Shown here: positions 52,439 to 61,823 of the stretch, piece after piece | Layout: every line of letters begins with the position of its first letter | Position numbering within the stretch: the stretch's first letter is position 1 | Origin: Herpetosiphonaceae bacterium | Lineage (GTDB): Bacteria; Chloroflexota; Chloroflexia; Chloroflexales; Kallotenuaceae | Length of the DNA: 64,000 nt | Reading direction: 5' to 3' | NCBI GenBank assembly: GCA_013821605.1 | Contig: JACDGP010000006.1 | Coordinates: 1-64,000, forward strand | Notes under the pieces: model-generated | Database searches by the model: none | What the model was told of the DNA's origin: nothing | What the model saw: only the letters and a program-made list of their open reading frames with translations | Program-made: the position numbers and the translations under genes

Positions 52439-53127
52439 AGCTAATACCCGCTGTCGATCGTGGCAAGCTCGCAGTTGTCCTGCAGGTACTCCGCGACCAT
52501 TATGGCCCGCGCGAGCGCTCTGGTTCACGCGACCCTGTTGATGAGCTCGTGCTGACGATCTTGTCTCAGAATACCTCCGACCGCAACAGCGGGCGCGCCT
52601 TTCGCTTGCTTAAAGCAGCCTATCCAACGTATGAGGCTGTGCTTGCCGCACCGGTTTCCGAACTCTACGAGGTCATCAAAGCTGCTGGACTGGGCAACAT
52701 CAAGGCCCCCCGTATTCAGGCCGTCTTGTCCCAGCTACTAGCGCGACGTGGCAACTTTGACCTGAGCTTCCTCGGGCAACTGCCGCTCGCTGAAGCCAAA
52801 AGCTGGCTGACCTCACTGCCTGGCATTGGTCCAAAAACGGCTGGTTGTGTCTTATGCTTCGCCTGCGACCTGCCTGTGCTCGCCGTCGATACCCACATCC
52901 ATCGTGTTGCCCAGCGGCTTGGCTTGATCGGCCCCAAAGTCAATGCCGATCAAGCCCACGATCTCTTGGAAACCGCGCTGCTCCCCGCTGAGGTATACGA
53001 GTTTCATGTCAATATGATCTTGCACGGTCGCCAAATTTGCCATGCCCTACGCCCCGAATGCGGGCGTTGCCCCCTCCAAGAGCTGTGTGAGTATTACCGC
53101 ACGACCGTGGTATACTCCCCGGCTTAG
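52420..53127 (+). CDS. nth: Endonuclease III family DNA glycosylase/AP lyase
   Basis: A 235-residue base-excision repair enzyme that removes oxidised pyrimidines and cleaves abasic sites. The helix-hairpin-helix is LTSLPGIGPKTAGCVL with the catalytic Lys, the catalytic Asp is in LAVDTHIHRVAQRLG, and the [4Fe-4S] motif C-x6-C-x2-C-x5-C is CHALRPECGRCPLQELC. N-terminal SQNTSDRNSGRAFRLL is typical. GGAG before the ATG at 52420 and the 19-base overlap suggest coupling to the protease-like gene. It could be an Nth variant with altered substrate range; the family call is firm. Confidence 0.93.
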   Translation: MAVSRMKLIPAVDRGKLAVVLQVLRDHYGPRERSGSRDPVDELVLTILSQNTSDRNSGRAFRLLKAAYPTYEAVLAAPVSELYEVIKAAGLGNIKAPRIQAVLSQLLARRGNFDLSFLGQLPLAEAKSWLTSLPGIGPKTAGCVLCFACDLPVLAVDTHIHRVAQRLGLIGPKVNADQAHDLLETALLPAEVYEFHVNMILHGRQICHALRPECGRCPLQELCEYYRTTVVYSPA

Positions 53128-53145
53128 CTACGAGGACGATCAATC

Positions 53146-53823
53146 ATGCTCCGACGTTGGTTAGCTATTGCTTTGCTCTTGCTGGTTGGCTGCGCAGGCT
53201 CACAACCGGCACTGAGCTCTCAACAGGTCGCTACCCGCGCGGCGACGGCCATGAGCAGCGTTAAAACGACTCATTTTGTGATCAATATGACTGGCAAGCT
53301 GACCTATATCGATACCAATGGCGTACTCGGTCTAAAGCAGGCCGAAGGTGATGTCGTCGCCCCGGACAAAGTACGTGCGACGGTCAAAACCTCGACCTTT
53401 GGTATCGCCAGTCAAATTGGCGTGGTCGGTATTGGCGACCAACGCTGGGCTACTAATCCGCTTAATGGTCGCTGGCAAGTGCTCTCACCCGAACTTGGCT
53501 CCTTCGACCTCGCAGCCCTCTTTGACCCGCAGGTTGGCATTACCGGTTTACTCAAAACCGCCCCATGGCAACTCGAAGCGAGCAAGGATGGCAGGTATCA
53601 CCTGCGCAGCACAGTCGATGGCACCAAGCTAGTGGCCATGACCTCCGGCATGATCACCAAGGGCCAGGTCGACGTACTCTTGCTGGTTGACGCGAAAAGC
53701 TTTCTCGTGACCTCTGCGACATTGGTTGAGCGCGATACCTCGCCCGACCAACCGACGACTTGGCAAATTGCCCTAACCGTGCCCACGACACCCGTGACCA
53801 TCGCACCGCCACCCCTTCAATGA
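53146..53823 (+). CDS. LppX/LprAFG-like lipoprotein
   Basis: A 225-residue lipoprotein, signal peptide MLRRWLAIALLLLVGC with lipobox LVGC. The mature domain follows the LppX_LprAFG half-barrel pattern: SSVKTTHFVINMTGKLTYIDTNGVLGLKQAEGDVVAPDKVRATVKTS, then QIGVVGIGDQRWATNPLNGRWQVL. Mycobacterial LprG and LppX of this fold carry lipids in a hydrophobic cavity. The stop overlaps the MFS transporter start as ATGA, the same lprG-p55 arrangement as in Mycobacterium. It likely shuttles a lipid or glycolipid outside the membrane. Confidence 0.85.
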   Translation: MLRRWLAIALLLLVGCAGSQPALSSQQVATRAATAMSSVKTTHFVINMTGKLTYIDTNGVLGLKQAEGDVVAPDKVRATVKTSTFGIASQIGVVGIGDQRWATNPLNGRWQVLSPELGSFDLAALFDPQVGITGLLKTAPWQLEASKDGRYHLRSTVDGTKLVAMTSGMITKGQVDVLLLVDAKSFLVTSATLVERDTSPDQPTTWQIALTVPTTPVTIAPPPLQ

Positions 53824-55337
53824 ACTCCCCTCGTCGCTGGCTGGTCCTCGGCTGGGCCTGCCTCGGCGTGTTGCTCGCCGCCGCCGACCTCACGGCCCTG
53901 ACCACCCTGATCCCCCAAATGACCTTCGACCTTGAGGTCCCATTACCGGGTGGCTTGAACGATGTTGCTTGGGTCGTGAGTGCCTACCTCATCAGCAACA
54001 TCGTCGCCTTGCCGTTGAGTGGTCGCCTGGCTGATCGCTTTGACCGGCGGCTGGTACTGATCGGCTCCCTCTGCATCTTCATGCTCGGATCGATGAGCTC
54101 GGCTTTGGCGCCCTCCCTATGGCTGTTGGTCGCGGCCCGCGCGCTCCAAGGTGTTGGTGCCGGTGCTCTGGTACCGATCACCATGGCGCTCGCCACCGAT
54201 CTCCTGCCTCGCTCCCGTTGGCCGCTGGCCTTCGGCTTGATCGCCGCCGTAGACACCGTCGGCTGGGCACTTGGCCCCCTGTATGGCGCATTGTTTGTCT
54301 CTGCTCCCGGCCTGACGTGGCGTGGCTTGTTTTGGGCTAATGTGCCCGTCGCGCTCCTCGCTGCTGCTGGTAGCTGGTACGCCTTGCGCGATTTGCAGCG
54401 TACCCCGAACCGTCGACCGATTGATCTCTCCGGGGCTGCCCTGTTAACTCTCGGGTTACTGACACTCAATCTTGGCCTTGGCAAGCTGGGTGGTGGTGCA
54501 TCGAGCGGCATTTCCTTCGATGCTCAGCCGGCCACGCTCCCCTGGCAAGCTGCCCTGCCCTGGGTGGTGAGCGGCGTCGTACTGTTGGCACTCTTTGTGG
54601 TCGCGGAGCTGCACGTGAAGGAGCCGCTGATCAACCTCAGATGGCTCTTGCAGCCACACATAGCGGCAGCCGGACTGGTGAACGTCCTCTTCGGTGCCTT
54701 GCTCATCACCGCCGCCGTTAACGTCCCACTGTTTGTTAATGCCGTGTCTACGACTACCACCGGCTCGCCCGAAGCTATGGTTCGCTCCGCCGCGCTCCAA
54801 AGTGGCTTGCTCCTCATCGTCCTAACTGGCCTCATGGCGCTCTGCGCCCCCCTCGGTGGATCGCTTGCCGGACGCATCGGTCCAGCTCCTGTCTTGCTAG
54901 CCGGCGCGCTTTGTGCCATGCTCGGCTTTTGGCTCATGCGCAGCTGGACCGCCGCTACGCTGCCACTGGTACTTCGTGGCCATTTGGCGCTGGTAGGACT
55001 AGGCTTTGGTTTCCTGCTTGCTCCTCCTGCCGCCGTGATTATTGCCGCAGCCCCAGCTGGCGAACGCGGGCTTGCTTCCAGCCTTGTCATATTGCTACGT
55101 TTGAGTGGGATGAGCCTGGGCCTATCGGCGCTGACGGCGTGGAGTCTGGCGCGCTTCAACATCTTATCGACTGGCGAAAGCCTAGGTGGCTTGACCGCTG
55201 AACGTATTCAGCAAATCACAGTTAATGTTCTTACCAGCACCTTTACAGCAGCTACCGGCTTGGCACTGCTGATCATGCTCCTGGGGTTGGTCCGAGCACG
55301 TCGGGGTATACGGACAGATACTCAGACAATCACGTAG
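53820..55337 (+). CDS. MFS transporter, 14-TM DHA2/P55-like, paired with LprG-like lipoprotein
   Basis: A 505-residue major facilitator with about 14 TM helices. Motif A is SGRLADRFDRRLVLIG; GVGAGALVPITMALATDLLP resembles motif C of drug/proton antiporters. The start at 53820 is set by ATGA overlap with the LprG-like gene. In mycobacteria the corresponding transporter (P55) works with LprG in moving triacylglycerides and related lipids and affects drug tolerance; here the same pairing suggests the same kind of role. Confidence 0.88.
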   Translation: MNSPRRWLVLGWACLGVLLAAADLTALTTLIPQMTFDLEVPLPGGLNDVAWVVSAYLISNIVALPLSGRLADRFDRRLVLIGSLCIFMLGSMSSALAPSLWLLVAARALQGVGAGALVPITMALATDLLPRSRWPLAFGLIAAVDTVGWALGPLYGALFVSAPGLTWRGLFWANVPVALLAAAGSWYALRDLQRTPNRRPIDLSGAALLTLGLLTLNLGLGKLGGGASSGISFDAQPATLPWQAALPWVVSGVVLLALFVVAELHVKEPLINLRWLLQPHIAAAGLVNVLFGALLITAAVNVPLFVNAVSTTTTGSPEAMVRSAALQSGLLLIVLTGLMALCAPLGGSLAGRIGPAPVLLAGALCAMLGFWLMRSWTAATLPLVLRGHLALVGLGFGFLLAPPAAVIIAAAPAGERGLASSLVILLRLSGMSLGLSALTAWSLARFNILSTGESLGGLTAERIQQITVNVLTSTFTAATGLALLIMLLGLVRARRGIRTDTQTIT

Positions 55338-55388
55338 CTTTCCATAATCACTTAAACTTCGGTGATGGTGGCTGGCGGCGGAGTGACA

Positions 55389-55715
55389 ATGCGCGAGGCA
55401 ACCGCAGTAGCCAGGGTTGGCGATCTTAAACCCGGCCAAATGAAATATATCGTCATCGATGGCTTACCAATCGCCCTCGCCAACGTGGACGGCACGCTGT
55501 ATGCCTTTGGCGACTCCTGCCGCCACGAGGGTGGCTCCTTAAGTTCGGGCGTCCTCCGCCACGACACCGTTACCTGTCCCTTGCATGGCTGGACCTATAG
55601 CGTCCGTACCGGTAAATCCATCGTACCACCGGTCGGCCTCCGTGTTCCGACTTACGCCGTCGAAATTGCGGACGACGCCGTGATCGTGATCGTGGAGTGG
55701 CCAGACACGGTCTGA
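55389..55715 (+). CDS. Rieske-type [2Fe-2S] ferredoxin-like protein
   Basis: A 108-residue small Rieske protein of the NirD/BphF-like type. Both cluster motifs are complete: CRHEGGSL (CxH) and CPLHGWTYSVRTGK (CxxH). It has no TM helix, so it acts in the cytoplasm as an electron carrier or as a subunit of a dioxygenase or reductase. GGAG lies close before the ATG at 55389; the extra nine residues in the track are doubtful. No oxygenase or nitrite reductase gene is near. Confidence 0.87.
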   Translation: MREATAVARVGDLKPGQMKYIVIDGLPIALANVDGTLYAFGDSCRHEGGSLSSGVLRHDTVTCPLHGWTYSVRTGKSIVPPVGLRVPTYAVEIADDAVIVIVEWPDTV

Positions 55716-55773
55716 GGCCACCTCCATAATCAACGGTATAATGGTTACGATTGCCGGGAGCTAAGAACGCCGC

Positions 55774-58700
55774 ATGCCGAAACGAACCGATATTCATACC
55801 ATTTTGATCCTGGGTGCCGGTCCCATCGTCATCGGCCAAGCCTGCGAGTTCGATTACTCAGGTGTGCAGGCGTGTAAGGCACTACGTGAGGAAGGCTACC
55901 GCGTCGTCCTGGTCAACAGTAATCCTGCCACGATTATGACCGATCCAGAGTTCGCGGATGCGACTTATATCGAACCGCTGACTGTGCCCAGCGTTCGGCG
56001 CATCATTGCCAAAGAGCGACCCGATGCGCTGCTGCCAACTGTGGGTGGCCAAACCGCCCTAAACTTGGCCGTGGCACTTGACCAAGCCGGTGTCCTGGCC
56101 GAGTTTGGCGTCGAACTCATTGGTGCCTCTATCCATGCAGTAGAGGTGGCCGAAGATCGCCAGCTCTTCAAAGCTGCCATGCGTGCTGCTGGCCTCCCTA
56201 TTGCCCGCAGCAATGTTGTGCACACCCTCGACCAAGCACTGGCTACCGTCAGGGATACTGGCTTTCCTGCCATCATTCGCCCTTCCTTCACGCTTGGTGG
56301 CACCGGCGGCGGCATTGCCTACAACATCGAAGAGTTTCGCACAATTATCGAAAACGGCTTGGAGTTGTCACCGGTTCACCAGGTGCTGGTCGAAGAGTCG
56401 TTGATCGGCTGGAAAGAGTTTGAGCTCGAAGTCATGCGCGATCACGCTGACAACGTTGTGATCGTCTGCTCGATCGAAAACATTGATGCGATGGGCGTCC
56501 ATACCGGTGACTCCCTCACCGTTGCTCCCGCGCAAACCCTCACGGATCGTGAATACCAGCGCCTACGCGATATGGCCATCCGCGTCATGAGCGCCGTTGG
56601 CGTAGAAACCGGCGGCTCGAATGTGCAGTTCGCCGTTAATCCGCGCGATGGCCGTGTCATTATCATCGAAATGAATCCTCGTGTCTCGCGCTCGTCGGCC
56701 CTGGCTTCCAAGGCTACCGGCTTCCCCATCGCTAAAATTGCTGCTAAGGTCGCCTGCGGCTATACCCTAGACGAACTGCCTAACGATATCACCCGTGAAA
56801 CCCCCGCTTCTTTCGAGCCGACGCTCGATTACGTTGTAGTCAAGGCACCGCGCTGGGCCTTTGAGAAGTTTCCCGGCAGTGATCAAACGCTCGGGACGCA
56901 GATGAAATCGGTCGGCGAAGCGATGGCGATTGGCCGCACCTTTACTGAGGCCTGGCAAAAAGCCTTTCGTAGCCTCGAGATCGGTCGCATGGGATGGGGG
57001 TCCGACGGCAAAGCTGATATTGATACCGAACGCGTCCGAGAGCGCCTGATCACCCCCCATCCCGACCGGCCGCTGTATGTACGCTACGCGCTCCAAAGCG
57101 GCATGGACCAGCGCACCGTTGCCCGGCTCAGTGGCTATGACCCGTGGTTCATTGCGCAATGCGCCCGCATGCTTGACCTCGAAGGCCGTATCCGTGCCTT
57201 TACCCTTGCAACGTTGCCCGCCAATCTCATGCGCGACGCCAAGCGCGCTGGCCTCAGCGACACGCAGCTCGCCGAACTCCTGCGAGTAACAGCGAGCCCC
57301 ACGGATAATGGTGGGCAGTTGCCGATGCGGGGTGCCGGGGGTCTAATTCGTGCCCGGCGAGAAGCCCTCGGCATCCTGCCGACCTACCATCGTGTCGATA
57401 CCTGCGCTGCCGAGTTCCCAGCCTATACGCCCTATCTATACTCCTCATACGAGACTGAAAGCGAAGCCTGGCCGGTCGACCGTCCCAAAGTCATCATCCT
57501 CGGCAGCGGCCCCAACCGCATTGGCCAGGGCCTAGAGTTCGATTATTGCTGTTGCCATGCCGTCTTTGCCTTGCATGACTTGGGCTACGAGACGATCATG
57601 ATCAACTGTAATCCTGAGACCGTCTCGACCGATTACGATACCGCCGACCGCTTATATTTCGAGCCGCTCACGCTCGAAGACGTCTTGAATATCGTGGCCG
57701 AGGAGTCAGGGCTCACCTCCGGTACGCCCCACGCCCAGCTCACACCGGTGATCGTCCAGTTTGGTGGTCAAACACCGCTCAAGCTTGCGCGCGGTATCGA
57801 AGCCGCCGGTGTTCCCATCTGGGGCACTCCCCCTGAGGCCATCGACTTGGCCGAGGACCGCGAGCGCTTTGGCGCCCTGCTCCGTGAGTTGGCGATCCCC
57901 CAGCCCGAGAACGGTGTTGCTACCTCCTTCGAGGAAGCCCTGCACGTCGCCCACCGCATCGGCTACCCGGCTGTCGTGCGTCCCTCCTATGTACTAGGTG
58001 GCCGCGGTATGGCGATTGTCTATGACGATGTTGCCCTAGAGCGTTATATGCGCGAGGCGGTCGACGTCTCACCCGACCATCCGGTCCTGCTCGACTGTTT
58101 CCTGGAAGATGCCTTCGAGTTCGATGTTGATGCCGTCAGCGACGGCACCGATGTAGTCATCGCCGGCATCATGCACCAGATCGAACTGGCCGGCGTTCAT
58201 TCGGGTGACTCCGCCGCCATGTTACCGCCCAGCATGATTCCAGAACACCATCTCGACACGATCCGCCGCTATACTATTGCCCTAGCACGCAAGCTGGGGG
58301 TGATTGGGCTCATGAATGTGCAGTATGCCCTCCAGCGCGATGTCGTCTATGTTCTGGAGGTCAACCCCCGCGCCTCGCGCACCGTGCCGTTCGTCAGCAA
58401 AGCCACTGGTGTCCAATGGGCCAAAGTCGCTGCCCAGGTCATGGCTGGCAAGTCTCTCGCTGAGCTAGGCGTTCCCAACGAGCCCGTCATCAACGGCTTC
58501 CATGTCAAGGAGGTCGTCTTCCCCTGGAGTAAGTTTGCCGGTGTTGACACGGTGCTCGGTCCCGAGATGCGCTCGACGGGCGAGGCCATGGGCAGTGGTG
58601 CGACTTTCGGCGAAGCCTTTGCCAAAGCCCAGATCGGCTGTGACCACAAGTTGCCCATCAGTGGCACCGTCTTCTTCTCGGTCAACGATCATGACAAGCT

Positions 58701-59085
58701 CAACGCGCTGCCGGTCGCCCAGAGCTTCAAGGATCTCGGCTTCCAAATCGTCGCATCAAGCGGCACAGCTGCCGTACTCGAAGCGCATGGCATTCCCTGC
58801 CGCACCGTGTACAAGGTCAACGAGGGTCGCCCAAATGTGATCGACTTAATCAAGAACGGCGACATCGATCTCCTCGTGAACACTCCCTTGGGCAAAGCCA
58901 GCTTCTTTGACGAGCGGGCTATGCGCCGTGCCGCCGTCCAGCAAGGCATCACCTGTATCACAACCCTCAGCAGCGCCTCAGCTGCCATTGAAGCCATTGA
59001 AGCCATGCGCGCCGAAACCTGGACCGTTCGATCGATCCAAGAATGGCACCAGGGCAATGATCAGGATAATGCACCACCCCTGTAG
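55774..59085 (+). CDS. carB: Carbamoyl-phosphate synthase large subunit
   Basis: A 1103-residue synthetase making carbamoyl phosphate from bicarbonate, ammonia (from CarA) and two ATP, for pyrimidines and arginine. Two homologous ATP-grasp halves are visible: [19 protein letters not shown] at the N-terminus and [18 protein letters not shown] from about residue 575, each with the [14 protein letters not shown] or [14 protein letters not shown] loop. The C-terminal MGS-like allosteric domain starts near 955 ([26 protein letters not shown]). No carA in the window. A TATAAT at 55737 may be its -10. Full normal length and no defect. Confidence 0.98.
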   Translation: MPKRTDIHTILILGAGPIVIGQACEFDYSGVQACKALREEGYRVVLVNSNPATIMTDPEFADATYIEPLTVPSVRRIIAKERPDALLPTVGGQTALNLAVALDQAGVLAEFGVELIGASIHAVEVAEDRQLFKAAMRAAGLPIARSNVVHTLDQALATVRDTGFPAIIRPSFTLGGTGGGIAYNIEEFRTIIENGLELSPVHQVLVEESLIGWKEFELEVMRDHADNVVIVCSIENIDAMGVHTGDSLTVAPAQTLTDREYQRLRDMAIRVMSAVGVETGGSNVQFAVNPRDGRVIIIEMNPRVSRSSALASKATGFPIAKIAAKVACGYTLDELPNDITRETPASFEPTLDYVVVKAPRWAFEKFPGSDQTLGTQMKSVGEAMAIGRTFTEAWQKAFRSLEIGRMGWGSDGKADIDTERVRERLITPHPDRPLYVRYALQSGMDQRTVARLSGYDPWFIAQCARMLDLEGRIRAFTLATLPANLMRDAKRAGLSDTQLAELLRVTASPTDNGGQLPMRGAGGLIRARREALGILPTYHRVDTCAAEFPAYTPYLYSSYETESEAWPVDRPKVIILGSGPNRIGQGLEFDYCCCHAVFALHDLGYETIMINCNPETVSTDYDTADRLYFEPLTLEDVLNIVAEESGLTSGTPHAQLTPVIVQFGGQTPLKLARGIEAAGVPIWGTPPEAIDLAEDRERFGALLRELAIPQPENGVATSFEEALHVAHRIGYPAVVRPSYVLGGRGMAIVYDDVALERYMREAVDVSPDHPVLLDCFLEDAFEFDVDAVSDGTDVVIAGIMHQIELAGVHSGDSAAMLPPSMIPEHHLDTIRRYTIALARKLGVIGLMNVQYALQRDVVYVLEVNPRASRTVPFVSKATGVQWAKVAAQVMAGKSLAELGVPNEPVINGFHVKEVVFPWSKFAGVDTVLGPEMRSTGEAMGSGATFGEAFAKAQIGCDHKLPISGTVFFSVNDHDKLNALPVAQSFKDLGFQIVASSGTAAVLEAHGIPCRTVYKVNEGRPNVIDLIKNGDIDLLVNTPLGKASFFDERAMRRAAVQQGITCITTLSSASAAIEAIEAMRAETWTVRSIQEWHQGNDQDNAPPL

Positions 59086-59111
59086 GGGCAGGGCTTTCCC
59101 AAGGTAGACGT

Positions 59112-60203
59112 ATGCCCCCTGATCCCGCAAGCCTTGCGACACAATTGGCACCGTTGGTAGCCGCCTACTGCCGCCGTCCAGCCGTGCGGCACGAATTGGG
59201 CCTGGCTGAAGGAACGTCCTTGGAAGCCACCGTGCTAGCCGCCGATGCCTTGTACCTCACCTATCTTGTTCACACCCCCGATGGTCGCCGCTGGGTCGCT
59301 CGCCTCAGCACCGGCTCGCCCCTCGGCCTTTCGAGTTCCAAACAGATTGCCTATGAAGCGCGCGCCCTACGCTTCTTAGAGCCCTTCCATATTGCGCCGC
59401 AACTCTGCTATGTCGATGCCACCCTCTACCATCTGCCATATGGCTTCCTGGTGATGGAGTATCTGCCCGGTGAGCTACTCAATGCCCAGAATCCCGCTCA
59501 CCTTCAACAAGCAGCCCGCCTGTTGGCGCGCTTGCACAGCATCCCCATTCCCGCTGATAGCGCGTTTATCCGTAATGATCGTCCCCTCTCGGCTATCGTG
59601 GAGCAGGCAGCAGGCTTTCTTGCCGCCTATACTGCATCATCAGTCGCGCAGACTGAGATCACCCAGCTCCTCTCGACCGTGCTGCGAGCAGCACGTGCCT
59701 CATTGGTTAATGAACCGCGCTTCCACCCGTTCGCCCTGGTGCATACTGATCTGCAAGCTTGGACCTGGATCGTCGCACCTCCCCGCCTTGCGCTGCCATC
59801 AATACCCGGCGTGCTATCTATAAGTTCCACCCATCCCGCACTTCGGCTCATCGGCTGGTCTAAGCCGGTGCTGGATGATCCCACAGCTGATCTATGCTCG
59901 TTTCTCGCTCCGACCATGACTCGTTTGTCCCCAAATCATAGCGTCACTGCTGCCCAGCAGGAAGCCTTGCTCACTTCCTACCTAGCTCTCCGACCGGAGC
60001 TTGACACCGCTGACCTACGTGATCGCTTTGCAACCCGCATGCGCTTTGTGTATCTGCATGCCTTCACTCAATGCGCCGCTACGCTAGCTCTACCCAGTTC
60101 CGGCAGTGCTACTGCGACCAATGACGTTACGCTCTCTGTTACCGCTAACTATCTGGATCCGGTCTGGATGCGCTCGCTCTTTGGTGATTGGATCGAAGTC
60201 TAA
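59112..60203 (+). CDS. APH/kinase-fold protein with degenerate active site
   Basis: A 363-residue protein of the aminoglycoside phosphotransferase/choline kinase fold. The N-lobe (YLTYLVHTPDGRRWVARLSTG), hinge (YGFLVMEYLPGELL) and C-lobe helix (LQQAARLLARLHSIP) are recognisable. The Brenner-type catalytic motif HGDLHPGN appears as VHTDLQAWTW, and the metal-binding Asp of the IDWE motif is Gly in LIGWSKPVLDDPTADL. It may be a pseudokinase or use other residues. AAGGT precedes the ATG; it follows carB by 26 bases and may be cotranscribed. Confidence 0.75.
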   Translation: MPPDPASLATQLAPLVAAYCRRPAVRHELGLAEGTSLEATVLAADALYLTYLVHTPDGRRWVARLSTGSPLGLSSSKQIAYEARALRFLEPFHIAPQLCYVDATLYHLPYGFLVMEYLPGELLNAQNPAHLQQAARLLARLHSIPIPADSAFIRNDRPLSAIVEQAAGFLAAYTASSVAQTEITQLLSTVLRAARASLVNEPRFHPFALVHTDLQAWTWIVAPPRLALPSIPGVLSISSTHPALRLIGWSKPVLDDPTADLCSFLAPTMTRLSPNHSVTAAQQEALLTSYLALRPELDTADLRDRFATRMRFVYLHAFTQCAATLALPSSGSATATNDVTLSVTANYLDPVWMRSLFGDWIEV

Positions 60204-60208
60204 GCGCG

Positions 60209-60237
60209 TTGCACGCTTTGCCATGCTTTGGTACAAT
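60209..60237 (+). promoter_or_regulatory. Sigma-70 type promoter upstream of the ncRNA candidate and holA
   Basis: TTGCAC, a 17-base spacer, then TACAAT, placed just after the kinase-fold gene stop. Predicted start near 60244, 216 bases before holA. Confidence 0.75.
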
Positions 60238-60243
60238 CATCCT

Positions 60244-60441
60244 CGTCCTACGCCGGGCGTATGGCAGGCAAATGTTTTGAGTCTACATTTGTTTTGAAGG
60301 GGAGCAGCGCTCCAAAGGGAATGTGGTTCGCCCACTGCACCGGCGGGCTCGCACCCACCTACGCGAAGTCGTAGGCTTCAAAACTCGCCTGTTGTTGCAC
60401 GGCGTAGGTCATTGCTTCTTTGGGTCCCTCGGTGGGTTTTA
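60244..60441 (+). ncRNA. Candidate structured RNA (6S-like or holA leader)
   Basis: The 198 bases after a strong promoter contain no ORF but several nested helices. A closing stem pairs CCAAAG (60312-60317) with CTTTGG (60418-60423) and AATG (60320-60323) with CATT (60410-60413). An open bubble of about 10-12 bases on each side follows. Then an apical stem pairs TGCACCGGCGGGC (60336-60348) with GCCTGTTGTTGCA (60387-60399), one mismatch and some G-U pairs, and it is capped by CCTACG-CGAAGT-CGTAGG (60358-60375). CCTACGCC at 60247 can alternatively pair with GGCGTAGG at 60401. Closing stem, central bubble and apical stem recall 6S RNA, but no sequence match is proven. It could instead be a regulatory leader of holA. 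Confidence 0.42.
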
Positions 60442-60459
60442 GCTACGGTCAGCTCCTAT

Positions 60460-61407
60460 ATGCTCTATCTCTTCTGGGGCGCGAATGAACTGGCTCGCTC
60501 CGAGGCACTCCAAGCGCTAAAAGCCATGATCCCTGAAGACCTTCGTGATTTCAATCTGACGCAGCTTGATGGTCGCAAGCTGAAGTCTGCAGGGCTGGCC
60601 CAAGCCTGTGAAGCATTCCCATTCTTACACGAGCGCCGTCTCGTGATCGTTGAGGAAGCGATCAAAGGCTTGCGCTCGGCTAAAGAGCGTGAGGAGGTCC
60701 GCGCCTACTTACCCCGACTCCCTGCGACCACTGACCTGGTCTTTGTCGAAGGCGACGACTTCGACAAGCGCTCGGCGATCTATACCTGGATCAAAAAAGC
60801 CGGGCAGGTGCGCGAATTTCTGCCCTACCAGGGTGCCGAACTCATCCGCTGGCTGGTAGAACGGGCACAACGTCTGGGGGTTAAGCTGGCACCGGATGGC
60901 AGCCAGTTGCTGGTTGATTGGTCCGGCAATGAAGGTCGTGCCCTCGCCACCGAGTTAGATAAGCTAGCAGCCTATGTTGGATCCGGCGGTGTGATTACCG
61001 CCGACACTGTGCGCCTGCTGGTGGCTGATCGTAGTGAAAGCTCGGTCTTCACCTTCGTCGATGCCTTGGCTGCCCGCAAACGTGGCCCCGCTCTACTCCT
61101 CCTGCACGACCTGCTTGACAATGGCGAAGCGCCCACCTATCTGCTGTTTATGATCGGTCGCCAAATGCGCCTGCTGCTGGCCGTTACCGAACTGCTCCAA
61201 GCCCGTGTACGACCCGACGATATGGCCGCCCAACTTGCGCAGAAACCCTTTGTCGTTCGCAAAGCTGTCGATCAAGCTCGTCAATTCCCACCGGCCTTGC
61301 TGCTCGAAATCCATGACCACCTGGTCGAGTACGACCACTGGTCCAAAACCGGTCGCATCGAGCCCGACACGGCGCTAGAGTTGCTTGTTGCCGAAGTCTG
61401 TAGCTAG
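60460..61407 (+). CDS. holA: DNA polymerase III delta subunit
   Basis: A 315-residue clamp-loader subunit that opens the beta sliding clamp. It begins MLYLFWGANELARSEAL, the family's usual FxGxNxxxxxEAL start, then AFPFLHERRLVIVEEAIKGL, ATTDLVFVEGDDFDKRSAIYTWIKKAG, and EGRALATELDKLAAYVG, with the collar domain (SSVFTFVDALAARKRGPALLLLHDLLDNGEAPTYLLFMIGRQMRLLL) at the C-terminus. The ATG at 60460 has no evident Shine-Dalgarno; the longer track ORF runs into the structured RNA. It converges with rpsT across a strong bidirectional terminator. Confidence 0.92.
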   Translation: MLYLFWGANELARSEALQALKAMIPEDLRDFNLTQLDGRKLKSAGLAQACEAFPFLHERRLVIVEEAIKGLRSAKEREEVRAYLPRLPATTDLVFVEGDDFDKRSAIYTWIKKAGQVREFLPYQGAELIRWLVERAQRLGVKLAPDGSQLLVDWSGNEGRALATELDKLAAYVGSGGVITADTVRLLVADRSESSVFTFVDALAARKRGPALLLLHDLLDNGEAPTYLLFMIGRQMRLLLAVTELLQARVRPDDMAAQLAQKPFVVRKAVDQARQFPPALLLEIHDHLVEYDHWSKTGRIEPDTALELLVAEVCS

Positions 61408-61432
61408 CCCAACTATTCTCCAGCACAACAAA

Positions 61433-61454
61433 CCGCCGGCATACCTGCCGGCGG
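61433..61454. terminator. Bidirectional terminator between holA and rpsT
   Basis: CCGCCGGCA-TACC-TGCCGGCGG, a perfect nine-base-pair GC stem with a four-base loop in the 71-base gap between the convergent holA and rpsT genes. It is flanked by ACAACAAA and CCACAACC rather than clear T-runs. Confidence 0.75.
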
Positions 61455-61478
61455 CCACAACCAAGCACAGCCTGCTTG

Positions 61479-61736
61479 TTAAGCCGGCGCGCCCTGCTGT
61501 AGTTTGTTGAACCGTGCTACCAGGCGGCTCTTACGCCGCGCCGCGTTGTTCTTATGGATCACGCCCTTGCTGGCGGCTTTATCAAGCTCAATACAAGCCA
61601 GCCGAATGTTATCGGGCGTCAGTTCCTCGCGCGCCTTTTTGACCATCGTCTTGACCTTCGAACGGACCTTCAAGTTACGAACGCGCTTCTTTTCATCGGC
61701 ACGCACATGCTTTTGTGCAGACTTTGTATTGGCCAA
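61479..61736 (-). CDS. rpsT: 30S ribosomal protein bS20
   Basis: An 85-residue small-subunit protein binding 16S r[24 protein letters not shown] and [22 protein letters not shown] are characteristic. The start codon is TTG at 61736 with GGGAG eight bases upstream; no ATG fits. E. coli rpsT also starts at UUG, where it takes part in feedback control, so the rare start may be functional here. It is transcribed from its own promoter in the divergent gap with murJ. Confidence 0.96.
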   Translation of the reverse strand: MANTKSAQKHVRADEKKRVRNLKVRSKVKTMVKKAREELTPDNIRLACIELDKAASKGVIHKNNAARRKSRLVARFNKLQQGAPA

Positions 61737-61792
61737 CGATTTCTCTCCCTTAAAAACTGTTTATAATTGCTTCGATTTCATGCTAGCTTGGC

Positions 61793-61821
61793 ATTATAGC
61801 AGGAGCATAAAGGACATGCAA
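61793..61821 (-). promoter_or_regulatory. Sigma-70 promoter of rpsT (with extended -10)
   Basis: On the minus strand: TTGCAT, a 17-base spacer, then TGC-TATAAT. The -35 box overlaps the ribosome-site region just before the murJ start codon at 61824, so rpsT promoter and murJ 5' region share DNA. Confidence 0.75.
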
Positions 61822-61823
61822 CC

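Noticed and set aside
60268-60294. Terminator hairpin CAAATG...CATTTG followed by TTTT at the start of the ncRNA region
   Set aside because: The stem is only six A/T-rich pairs with an 11-base loop; too weak to call on its own and it lies inside the predicted transcript.
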